Shown: positions 57,239 through 64,000 of the stretch, piece after piece
Layout of the letters: each line of letters begins with the position of its first letter
Position numbering within the stretch: the first letter of the stretch is position 1
NCBI RefSeq assembly: GCF_015910535.1
Contig: NZ_JACBJG010000007.1
Location: 124,001 to 188,000 of the forward strand
DNA length: 64,000 nt
Direction: 5' to 3'
From: Saccharomonospora sp. NB11
GTDB taxonomy: Bacteria; Actinomycetota; Actinomycetes; Mycobacteriales; Pseudonocardiaceae
Position numbers and translations under genes: made by a program
Notes under the pieces: model-generated
What the model saw: the letters and a program-made list of their open reading frames with translations, nothing else
Databases searched by the model: none
What the model was told of the DNA's origin: nothing

Positions 57239-58834
57239 GTGAGCAATTCCAGCCAGCCCGTCGTTCTCCTCGCCGAGAAACTCGCACCGTCCGTGGTCGA
57301 GGTGTTCGGTGACGAGGTCGAGGTCCGGCATGTGGACGGTACCGACCGTCCCGCGCTGTTGCAGGCGGTGAAGGAGGCCGACGCGCTGCTGGTGCGATCC
57401 GCCACCAAGGTCGACAAAGAGGTGCTCTCCGAGGCGAGCAAGCTGAAGGTCGTCGCGCGCGCCGGTGTGGGGCTCGACAACGTCGACGTTCCCGCCGCCA
57501 CCGAGCGCGGTGTGCTCGTGGTCAACGCGCCGACCTCCAACATCGTCTCCGCCGCGGAGCACGCCGTCGCGCTGCTGCTGGCCGTCGCTCGCCGCGTACC
57601 CGCCGCCGACCAGAGCCTGCGTAGTGGGGAGTGGAAGCGCAGCGCCTACACCGGCGTCGAGCTGTCCGGCAAGACCGTGGGTGTCGTCGGCTTCGGCAAG
57701 ATCGGGCAGCTCGTGGCCGCCCGGCTCGCCGCGTTCGACACCAAACTGATCGCCTACGACCCCTACGTCTCGCCCGCGCGTGCGGCGCAGCTCGGGGTCG
57801 AGATCGTCTCGCTCGACGAACTGCTGGAGCGCTCCGACGCCATCTCCATCCACCTGCCGAAGACGCCCGAGACCAAGGGACTCATCGACGCCGCCGCGCT
57901 CGCCAAGGTCAAGCCCGGCGTGCTCGTGGTCAACGCCGCCCGTGGTGGGCTGATCGACGAGAACGCGCTCGCGGACGCGCTGCGTGAGGGCCGGGTCGGT
58001 GGCGCGGGCATCGACGTGTTCGCCGAGGAGCCCACGACGTCGAGCCCGCTGTTCGAACTGCCCAACGTCGTGGTGACGCCGCACCTCGGCGCGTCCACGC
58101 GGGAGGCGCAGGACCGCGCGGGCACCGACGTCGCGAAGTCGACACTGCTCGCGCTGCGCGGCGACTTCGTGCCCGACGCCGTCAACGTGGCGAGCGGCAC
58201 CGTCGACGAGGAGGTGCGCCCGTACCTGTCGCTGACGCAGAAGCTCGGCACCGTGTTGGCCGCTTTCACCACCAAGGCACCCACCTCGGTGTCGGTGACG
58301 GCCGCGGGTGAACTCGCCAGCCACGACGTCAGCGTGCTGCAGCTCGCGGCCCTGCGCGGGGTCTTCTCCGGTGTGGTGGACAGCCAGGTGACGTTCGTCA
58401 ACGCGCCTCGCCTCGCCGAGGAACTCGGCGTGGAGGTGGGCGTGTCCACCGAACCCGAGAGCCAGAACTACCGCAGCCAGGTCACCGTCCGCGTCGTGCA
58501 CCCCGACGGCAGCTCGCACTCGGTGTCCGGCGCGGTGACGGGCAAGGACGAGGTGCCCAAGCTGATCGCCGTGAACGGCAGGCACTTCGACATCCGCGCC
58601 GAGGGCAACATGCTGCTGCTGGAATACCCCGACCGGCCGGGCGTCATGGGCCGCGTCGGAACGCTGCTCGGCGAGGCCGGCATCAACATCGAGGCCGCGC
58701 AGATCAGCCAGACCACCGACCGGTCCGACGCCGTGATGTTGCTGCGGGTCGACCGCGCCGTCGGCGGCCACATGCTCGACCCGATCGGCGCGACGGTCGA
58801 CGCGCGCATGATCCGGGCGCTGAACTTCGACTGA
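57239..58834 (+). CDS. serA: D-3-phosphoglycerate dehydrogenase
   Basis: 531 residues, the long actinobacterial type; first step of serine synthesis. NAD loop VGVVGFGKIGQLVAARL, catalytic arginine in NAARGGLIDE, glutamate in FAEEPTTSSPLF, histidine in TPHLGASTREAQ. C-terminal half holds the ASB domain and an ACT domain (LLLEYPDRPGVMGRVGTLLG) for serine feedback. GTG 57239 with GAAAGG upstream. Some SerA enzymes also reduce 2-oxoglutarate to D-2-hydroxyglutarate. Confidence 0.97.
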   Translation: MSNSSQPVVLLAEKLAPSVVEVFGDEVEVRHVDGTDRPALLQAVKEADALLVRSATKVDKEVLSEASKLKVVARAGVGLDNVDVPAATERGVLVVNAPTSNIVSAAEHAVALLLAVARRVPAADQSLRSGEWKRSAYTGVELSGKTVGVVGFGKIGQLVAARLAAFDTKLIAYDPYVSPARAAQLGVEIVSLDELLERSDAISIHLPKTPETKGLIDAAALAKVKPGVLVVNAARGGLIDENALADALREGRVGGAGIDVFAEEPTTSSPLFELPNVVVTPHLGASTREAQDRAGTDVAKSTLLALRGDFVPDAVNVASGTVDEEVRPYLSLTQKLGTVLAAFTTKAPTSVSVTAAGELASHDVSVLQLAALRGVFSGVVDSQVTFVNAPRLAEELGVEVGVSTEPESQNYRSQVTVRVVHPDGSSHSVSGAVTGKDEVPKLIAVNGRHFDIRAEGNMLLLEYPDRPGVMGRVGTLLGEAGINIEAAQISQTTDRSDAVMLLRVDRAVGGHMLDPIGATVDARMIRALNFD

Positions 58835-58851
58835 TCACCGTCGAGATCGAT

Positions 58852-58891
58852 CTCGGGAACCCCGTCGGGGCCACGGCTCCGGCGGGGTTCC
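58852..58891 (+). terminator. serA terminator
   Basis: CGGGAACCCCG at 58852-58862 pairs with CGGGGTTCCCG at 58881-58891 (11 bp), 17 bp after the serA stop. The rest of the 58835-59203 gap contains leuB upstream sequence without a convincing ORF. Confidence 0.8.
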
Positions 58892-59105
58892 CGCGTCGAG
58901 GGGGACCGGTGGGTCGGCGAGCGTTCCCGGCACCGATGATTCTCAGCATCCGAGAATGATCGGACGTCCGTGCAATTTCCACTATGGATCGACGGAGCGC
59001 GCGAGCGTGTCGCACCGCACCGCTTTCGAGTGCCTTTCGACGCGTTCTTTATGACACGATTGAGTGACGGATGTTTGTGTGGCTGCGGCGTTTGGGTGGT
59101 CGTGC

Positions 59106-59134
59106 TTCGTCCGAATGGAGACGAACGGTAACCT
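59106..59134 (+). promoter_or_regulatory. Possible leuB promoter
   Basis: TTCGTC at 59106-59111, 17-bp spacer, TAACCT at 59129-59134, 69 bp before the leuB start. No leader peptide rich in leucine was found here. Confidence 0.35.
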
Positions 59135-59203
59135 GCCGTCGCTGGAGTTCGATCGCGGATGGGCTTCCGGAGCGCCGGGTGCCTGACTGACGGAGGTGTG
59201 TGG

Positions 59204-60247
59204 ATGCGGCTTGCTGTGATCCCCGGCGACGGGATCGGGCCCGAGGTCGTGGCGGAGGCGTTGAAGGTACTCGCCGAGGTGGCCCCGGGAGCCGAGATCA
59301 CCAAGTACGACCTCGGTGCATCCCGCTGGCACTCCACGGGCGAGCTGCTGCCCGAGTCGGTCCTGACCGAGCTGCGTCAGCACGACGCCATCCTGCTCGG
59401 TGCCGTCGGCGACCCGAGCGTGCCGAGCGGCATCCTCGAACGCGGCCTGCTGCTGCGTCTGCGCTTCGAACTCGACCACCACGTGAACCTCCGCCCCGGT
59501 CGGCTCTACCCCGGTGTGCGCGGTCCGTTGACGGACCCCGGCGAGGTCGACATGGTCGTGGTGCGTGAGGGCACCGAGGGCCCGTACGCGGGCAACGGTG
59601 GTCTGCTGCGCAAGGACACCGAGCAGGAGGTCGCCACCGAGGTCAGCGTCAACACCGCCTTCGGCATCCGCCGGGTCGTGGCCGACGCCTTCGCCCGCGC
59701 CGAGCAGCGTCCGCGCAAGCACCTCACGCTCGTCCACAAGACCAACGTCCTCGAACACGCCGGGTCGCTGTGGTCGCGGATCGTGGAGGAGGAGTCGCTC
59801 GCGCACCCCGACGTCACCGTGGCGTACTCCCACGTCGACGCCGCGACGATCCACCTCGTCACCGACCCGAGCCGGTTCGACGTCATCGTGACCGACAACC
59901 TCTTCGGCGACATCATCACCGACCTCGTCGCCGCGGTCACGGGCGGAATCGGGCTCGCGGCGAGCGGGAACCTCGACATCACGCGTCGCAACCCCAGCAT
60001 GTTCGAGCCGGTTCACGGCAGTGCCCCCGACATCGCAGGCCAGAGTCTCGCCGACCCGACGGCGGCCGTGCTGTCGGTGGCGTTGCTGCTCGACCACCTC
60101 GGCGAGCGCGAGTCCGCACGTCGTATCGAGGCGTCCGTGGCGTTCGACCTCGCGACCCGCGACCAGAACAACCCGGGCAGCACGCAGGCCATCGGCGACC
60201 GACTCGCCGCGCTCGTGTCGTCGAACTCTCGGAGCCAGGCGAGCTGA
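59204..60247 (+). CDS. leuB: 3-isopropylmalate dehydrogenase
   Basis: 347 residues; oxidative decarboxylation step of leucine synthesis and, with citramalate, of isoleucine synthesis. [61 protein letters not shown] and [18 protein letters not shown] are all present. ATG 59204 has GGAGG seven bases upstream. Confidence 0.97.
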   Translation: MRLAVIPGDGIGPEVVAEALKVLAEVAPGAEITKYDLGASRWHSTGELLPESVLTELRQHDAILLGAVGDPSVPSGILERGLLLRLRFELDHHVNLRPGRLYPGVRGPLTDPGEVDMVVVREGTEGPYAGNGGLLRKDTEQEVATEVSVNTAFGIRRVVADAFARAEQRPRKHLTLVHKTNVLEHAGSLWSRIVEEESLAHPDVTVAYSHVDAATIHLVTDPSRFDVIVTDNLFGDIITDLVAAVTGGIGLAASGNLDITRRNPSMFEPVHGSAPDIAGQSLADPTAAVLSVALLLDHLGERESARRIEASVAFDLATRDQNNPGSTQAIGDRLAALVSSNSRSQAS

Positions 60248-60290
60248 CGACTCGCCGTTTCCGCGCCCGGCCGCGGGGTACTCGGCGCCC

Positions 60291-60539
60291 ATGCTCACGT
60301 GGTTGAAGAACCTGTTGGGGCGCCGGGAACCCGCGTCGTCCACCGCACCGGAGTCGGACGTCGCCGACGACCCCGCGGTGTCGCGGGCCCGCCCGAGCGG
60401 AGGGCGGCCCGGCGACGAGCGGGGCGACAACGCGTCGTCCACCGGGCCCGGGCACAACGACCCGGTAGTGGGGCGTATCAGCGGCGACGACCTCGGTTAC
60501 GCGGGCGAGACCGGAGCCGAGCGGCGCAGCGAAGACTGA
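60291..60539 (+). CDS. Small conserved hypothetical protein
   Basis: 82 residues: a short amphipathic start (MLTWLKNLLGRREP) and a disordered, charged remainder ending DPVVGRISGDDLGYAGETGAE. Start at ATG 60291; no clear ribosome-binding site. It lies 43 bp after leuB and converges on the GNAT gene. Function unknown. Confidence 0.6.
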   Translation: MLTWLKNLLGRREPASSTAPESDVADDPAVSRARPSGGRPGDERGDNASSTGPGHNDPVVGRISGDDLGYAGETGAERRSED

Positions 60540-60551
60540 TCGCGCGTCCGG

Positions 60552-61325
60552 TCACGGCGCCGTGCGGTAGTGGTAGTCGCACAGCGTCGTGAACCCGGCC
60601 CGGTCGTAGAGTCGGCGCGCCGGGACGTTGTCGTGCTCCACCTGCAGGTAAAGGTGTTCGGCGCGCCTGCTGCGTGCCCAACGCGCCAGCGCCGACACCA
60701 CGGCGGTCGCGGCGCCGCGCCCCCGAGCGGCCGGGAGCGTCGCGATCCCGAACAGCCCGGCCCAGCCGCCGTCGACCACGACCCGTCCCACGGCGACGAC
60801 CTGTCCGTCGACGCTCAGCTCGGCGAATCCCGACGGCAGGGTGACGCGACGCAGCAACGCCCACTCGGCGGGCGTGTCGCCGGAGTGTCCCGACGCCGTG
60901 AACCAAGCGTCGAACCAAGTCCGAGTTGGACGGTCGGCCACGGTGACCGACATGGCGGGCGGCACCAGATCGAGGACGCGGTCGACCGCCGCGGTTTGCA
61001 GCGACAGCGGGCTCTCCGCGCGGTAGCCACGTCCGGCCAACACCGCGTCGAGGGTGGCCGGACAAGCGCCCGGTGTGACCTGGAATCGCGTGGGGGAGTG
61101 TCGTCGCGCGTAGAACTCCTCCACGGCCGTCACACGCCGCCCCAGGTCGTCGTCCGAGACAGTGTCGTCCGGGGAGTGCGGAAGCACCGACTGCACCCAC
61201 CACGCGACACCCGGTGAGTGGCGCAGCCACCAGCCGTCCGAGCGCCGGATCGTCTCGGCGGGCAGCGCGCGCGAGGTGCGCTCCTGCAACAGGCGGGGCA
61301 GCTCCGACACGGCGACCTCTTCCAC
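60552..61325 (-). CDS. GNAT-family N-acetyltransferase
   Basis: About 257 residues. The C-terminal GNAT fold has the acetyl-CoA loop ATLPAARGRGAATAVVSALARWA and LYLQVEHDNVPARRLYDRAGF. The N-terminal half (RTSRALPAETIRRSDGWWLRHSPGVAWWVQSVLPH) forms a second, degenerate GNAT-like domain. Start uncertain: GTG 61325 is my choice; a GTG at 61370 would add 15 residues. Substrate unknown. Confidence 0.83.
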   Translation of the reverse strand: MEEVAVSELPRLLQERTSRALPAETIRRSDGWWLRHSPGVAWWVQSVLPHSPDDTVSDDDLGRRVTAVEEFYARRHSPTRFQVTPGACPATLDAVLAGRGYRAESPLSLQTAAVDRVLDLVPPAMSVTVADRPTRTWFDAWFTASGHSGDTPAEWALLRRVTLPSGFAELSVDGQVVAVGRVVVDGGWAGLFGIATLPAARGRGAATAVVSALARWARSRRAEHLYLQVEHDNVPARRLYDRAGFTTLCDYHYRTAP

Positions 61326-61408
61326 GACCTTGATCCACTCTTTCCCGTGTGACGTGCCGAGCGACGTCACAGGCGATACGCGCCGCCCACTGTGGCAGGA
61401 TGGGCGAC

Positions 61409-61453
61409 GTGACCACCGCTCACGTGATCATTATCGGCAGGCGCGCCGGGTAG
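61409..61453 (+). CDS. cimA leader peptide
   Basis: 14 codons reading MTTAHVIIIGRRAG, with three consecutive isoleucine codons (61427-61435) after a valine. The GTG sits 7 bp after the -10-like CAGGAT at 61396-61401, the same spacing as the ilvB leader, so it is probably leaderless. Immediately followed by strong secondary structure and a terminator before cimA. Isoleucine is the expected product of a CimA pathway. Confidence 0.72.
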   Translation: MTTAHVIIIGRRAG

Positions 61454-61513
61454 TGCTGCGACGAACCAGCACCCGGCGCGCGGACCTCTCGCATTCAGCG
61501 AGGGGTCTTTTTT
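61441..61513 (+). terminator. cimA attenuator: leader hairpin and intrinsic terminator
   Basis: GCGCGCCGGGT (61441-61451) pairs perfectly with ACCCGGCGCGC (61471-61481), overlapping the end of the leader ORF. Then GACCTCTCGC (61483-61492), loop ATTCA, GCGAGGGGTC (61498-61507) and six Ts form an intrinsic terminator 31 bp before the cimA start. Confidence 0.82.
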
Positions 61514-61544
61514 GTTGGTCCACTCATCGTCACAAGGAGATCCC

Positions 61545-63149
61545 GTGAACCGCACGGAGCCCGCGAACACCCCGCTCGGAGACCAGTTCCACCTCTACGA
61601 CACGACGTTGCGCGACGGAGCCCAGCGGGAGGGCATCTCCTACTCGATCACCGACAAGCTGGCCGTGGCGCGACTGCTCGACGACCTGGGCGTCGGGTTC
61701 ATCGAGGGCGGGTGGCCCGGCGCGCTGCCGAAGGACACCGAGTTCTTCGCGCGGGCCGCGGCGGGCGAGTTGACCTTGCGGCACGCGGTGCTCGTCGCGT
61801 TCGGCTCGACGCGGCGGGCGGGAACAGCCGTCACCGCCGACCCGCAGGTGCGCGCGCTGCTGGACTCCCAAGCGCCCGTCGTGACGCTCGTGGCGAAGGC
61901 GGATGCCCGCCACATCGAGCGGGCGCTGCGGGTGGACGTCGACGAGGCGTGCGCGATGGTGCGCGACACCGTGTCGTTCCTCGTGAGCGAGGGCAGGCGT
62001 GTGTTCGTCGACGCCGAGCACTTCTTCGACGGCTACGCCCACGATCCCGACACCGCGCTGCGGGTACTCGACGCCGCAGGGCAGTCCGGGGCCGACGTGG
62101 TCGTGCTGTGCGACACCAACGGCGGGCAGCTCCCGTTGGGTATCGCCGACACCGTGCGGGAGGTCGCCGACCGCACCGGACTGCGACTGGGCATCCACTG
62201 CCAGGACGACACCGCGTGCGCCGTGGCCAACAGCGTCGCCGCGGTGCAGGCAGGCGCGACCCACGTCCAGTGCACCGCCAACGGCTACGGCGAACGCGCA
62301 GGCAACGCCGACCTGTTCGCGGTGGTGGGCAACCTCGTGACGAAGCTCGGGATGCCGGTGCTGCCCGAAGGGCGCGTCGCGGACCTGACGCGTACGGCAC
62401 ATGCCCTCGCCGAACTCGCCAACCTCGCTCCCGAGGAACACCAGGCGTACGTCGGTGCGTCGGCGTTCGCGCACAAGGCCGGTCTGCACGCGAGTGCGAT
62501 CAAGGTGGACCCATTGCTCTACAACCACATCGACCCGGCGACGGTCGGCAACGACATGCGGGTGCTCGTGACCGAGATGGCGGGGCGCGCGAGCCTGGAG
62601 CTGAAGGGCAGGCAGCTCGGCGTGGATCTCGCGGACAAGCCGGAGGCGCTGTCGAGTGCGTTGAAGAAGGTGAAGACGCTGGAGGCGGAGGGGTGGTCGT
62701 TCGAGGCCGCCGACGCGTCGTTGGAGCTGCTGCTGCGGGCCGAGGCCGACGAGACGGCCACCGAGGCGCCGTTCCGGTTGGAGTCCTACCGCGTCGTGCT
62801 CGAACACCGCGCCGACGGCGACGTGGTGGCCGAGGCCACGGTGAGGGTGCACGTGGGCGGAGAGCGGGTCATCGCGACCGCCGAGGGCAACGGCCCCGTG
62901 CACGCCCTCGACGCGGCACTGCGCCAGGCGCTGCGGGGTCACCTGTCCTGGTTGGACACCGTGGAGCTGGCCGATTACAAGGTGCGCATCCTCGTGGGCA
63001 AGCCGGGGACCGACGCCGTCACGCGCGTGCTCGTCGAATCGACCGACGGCGACCGGACGTGGACGACCGTGGGCGTGCACCCGAACATCGTGGAGGCGAG
63101 TTGGCTGGCCCTGTGCGACGCCTTGGTGCACAAGTCCCTGAGGCCCTGA
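61545..63149 (+). CDS. cimA: Citramalate synthase
   Basis: 534 residues, isopropylmalate-synthase family. It would condense pyruvate with acetyl-CoA to (R)-citramalate, a threonine-independent entry to isoleucine. The TIM barrel starts YDTTLRDGAQREGISYS and has GIHCQDDTACAVANSVAA, TVNGYGER-like CTANGYGERAGNADLF and GASAFAHKAGLHASA; the C-terminal LeuA-type regulatory domain runs from about residue 400 (FRLESYRVVLEHRADGDVVAEA). LeuA itself would begin differently and be longer. GTG 61545 with AAGGAG upstream. The isoleucine-rich leader supports the role. Confidence 0.92.
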   Translation: MNRTEPANTPLGDQFHLYDTTLRDGAQREGISYSITDKLAVARLLDDLGVGFIEGGWPGALPKDTEFFARAAAGELTLRHAVLVAFGSTRRAGTAVTADPQVRALLDSQAPVVTLVAKADARHIERALRVDVDEACAMVRDTVSFLVSEGRRVFVDAEHFFDGYAHDPDTALRVLDAAGQSGADVVVLCDTNGGQLPLGIADTVREVADRTGLRLGIHCQDDTACAVANSVAAVQAGATHVQCTANGYGERAGNADLFAVVGNLVTKLGMPVLPEGRVADLTRTAHALAELANLAPEEHQAYVGASAFAHKAGLHASAIKVDPLLYNHIDPATVGNDMRVLVTEMAGRASLELKGRQLGVDLADKPEALSSALKKVKTLEAEGWSFEAADASLELLLRAEADETATEAPFRLESYRVVLEHRADGDVVAEATVRVHVGGERVIATAEGNGPVHALDAALRQALRGHLSWLDTVELADYKVRILVGKPGTDAVTRVLVESTDGDRTWTTVGVHPNIVEASWLALCDALVHKSLRP

Positions 63150-63158
63150 CCCCAAGGC

Positions 63159-63415
63159 GTGTCCGCACCCCATGACGTCGTGTCGCGACTCTGTGACGCC
63201 GTGTCCGCGCCCTGTGACGTCGTGTCCGCGAGTTGCGCACGGGTGTCGGCGGTTTGCGCACGGGTGTCGGCGTCGCATGACCGCAACACGCATGCGAAAG
63301 ATCGCAACACGAGTGCGGGAGGTGCGGACACGCGTGCGGGAGGTGCGGACACGCGTGCGGGAGGTGCGGACACGCGTGCGGGAGGTGCGGACACGCGTGC
63401 GGGAGTCGAGGACAC
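63159..63415. repeat. Mirrored 21-bp repeat array, 6 + 6 units
   Basis: Six forward units in exact register (63159-63284), 5-bp centre, six inverted units (63290-63415). Forward units begin GTGTCC or GTGTCG; inverted units end GGACAC or CAACAC, three of them identical. The array begins 9 bp after the cimA stop and fills most of the 307-bp gap before the FAH gene. The two halves can fold on each other. Confidence 0.85.
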
Positions 63416-63456
63416 GCCCGGGTTGGGGCGGCGGGGGGCGGAGTTAGGATGACGTC

Positions 63457-64000
63457 GTGCGTTTGGCTCGGATCGCTCACCCGGAAGGCGTCGCGTTCGG
63501 CTCCATCGAGGCCGACGGCGACAACGACAACGACGACGCGGCGCAGGTGCTGGAGATCGCGGATCACCCGTTCGGCAAGCCGAACTACACCGGGCGGCGG
63601 TGGCCGCTCGCGGACGTCCGGCTGCTGGCTCCCATCCTCCCGTCGAAGGTCATCGCGGTGGGGCGCAACTACGCCAAGCATGCCGCGGAGCTGGGCAACG
63701 AGGTGCCCGGCGAGCCGATGATCTTCCTCAAGCCCTCCACGAGCGTCATCGGCCCTCACGCGCCCATCAAGCTGCCGCCGGCGTCGTCGCAGGTCGACTT
63801 CGAGGGCGAGCTGGCCGTGGTCATCGGCCAGCCGGTGAAGAACGTCCGCGCGGAGCAGGCTCGGGCCGCGATCCTCGGCTACACGGTCGCCAACGACGTC
63901 AGCGCCCGCGACCTGCAGGCTTCCGACGGACAGTGGGGTCGAGCCAAGGGCTTCGACACGTTCTGCCCGATCGGTCCCTGGATCGAGACGTCGGTGGACC
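63457..64000 (+). CDS. Fumarylacetoacetate hydrolase-family protein (partial)
   Basis: The first 181 codons are present; the gene runs off the window. [63 protein letters not shown] (metal-binding glutamates) and NDVSARDLQ identify the FAH fold of 2-hydroxyhepta-2,4-diene-dioate isomerase or acylpyruvase type. GTG 63457 has TAGGAT six bases upstream: probably leaderless. In M. tuberculosis the related gene Rv2993c precedes gltX. Confidence 0.9.
   Translation, partial: MRLARIAHPEGVAFGSIEADGDNDNDDAAQVLEIADHPFGKPNYTGRRWPLADVRLLAPILPSKVIAVGRNYAKHAAELGNEVPGEPMIFLKPSTSVIGPHAPIKLPPASSQVDFEGELAVVIGQPVKNVRAEQARAAILGYTVANDVSARDLQASDGQWGRAKGFDTFCPIGPWIETSVD

Noticed and set aside
59081-59190. Possible leader peptide before leuB (ATG at about 59070)
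   Set aside because: The ORF is arginine- and tryptophan-rich, not leucine-rich, and no terminator follows it.
63290-63415. Possible CRISPR array
   Set aside because: Repeats are contiguous 21-bp units without spacers and there are no cas genes.
62975-63759. Repetitive ORFs reading SAPPARV or REVRTRV across the repeat array
   Set aside because: The frames stay open only because 21 is a multiple of three; no start signal, and they overlap cimA or the FAH gene.

Overview
The window is high-GC actinobacterial chromosome (strong G/C at third codon positions, many GTG starts). It most resembles Pseudonocardiaceae, something Saccharomonospora- or Amycolatopsis-like. Reasons: an EmbA/B/C-type arabinosyltransferase (arabinogalactan wall), DUF397, DUF3558 and EspC-like proteins, many probable leaderless starts, and a gene order recalling Mycobacterium tuberculosis (cysteine desulfurase-mnmA, Rv3015c-like, ligA, ACT protein, gatCAB, LppZ, DoxX, ilvB-ilvN-ilvC, serA, leuB, FAH hydrolase). 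The species assignment is inference. No rRNA, tRNA, insertion sequence, prophage or CRISPR array was found.

Layout. 1-7083: end of an unknown gene, an AAC(3)-type acetyltransferase, a DUF7715 protein, an Emb arabinosyltransferase and a coupled cobU-cobT-cobS cobalamin operon, all cob genes on the minus strand. 7182-13231: glutamate synthase gltB-gltD with a 26-codon ORF bridging the two genes. 13658-16421: a glutaryl-CoA-dehydrogenase-like enzyme, a DUF3558 lipoprotein, an ESX-like gene broken by an in-frame TAG, and a small unknown protein. 16596-21527: FAD/Fe-S D-2-hydroxyacid dehydrogenase, hydroxyacid-oxoacid transhydrogenase and a GntR/FCD regulator with a nearby palindromic operator; this looks like a D-2-hydroxyglutarate module. 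21666-30485: MFS transporter, cysteine desulfurase with mnmA, an XRE/TPR regulator, acyl-CoA ligase, MBL hydrolase and nitrilase-type hydrolase.

30711-43558: MetE-like protein, ligA, GNAT, a voltage-sensor-like membrane protein, ACT protein, gatC-gatA-gatB, a membrane protein, LppZ-like lipoprotein and a 2-hydroxyacid dehydrogenase. 43595-49524: a type VII-linked polymorphic toxin locus (EspC-like protein, 1508-residue WXG/RHS protein with a C-terminal effector domain, probable immunity protein, accessory protein). 49636-64000: DoxX, ilvD, PH-domain protein, ilvB-ilvN-ilvC, DUF397, serA, leuB, a small hypothetical protein, GNAT, cimA, and a truncated FAH-family hydrolase. This last part is a branched-chain amino-acid and serine biosynthesis district.

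Two non-genic systems stand out. First, ilvB and cimA are each preceded by a probably leaderless leader peptide rich in the end-product residues (LVLVL and VIII) followed by an intrinsic terminator, the layout of ribosome-mediated attenuation. Second, a family of 21-bp repeats beginning GTGTCCGCAC sits directly downstream of stop codons in four places, reading in the sense of the upstream gene, with four or six units per block and in two cases mirrored into large inverted arrays. A single-hairpin version lies after the DUF397 gene. I do not recognise this as a named element.
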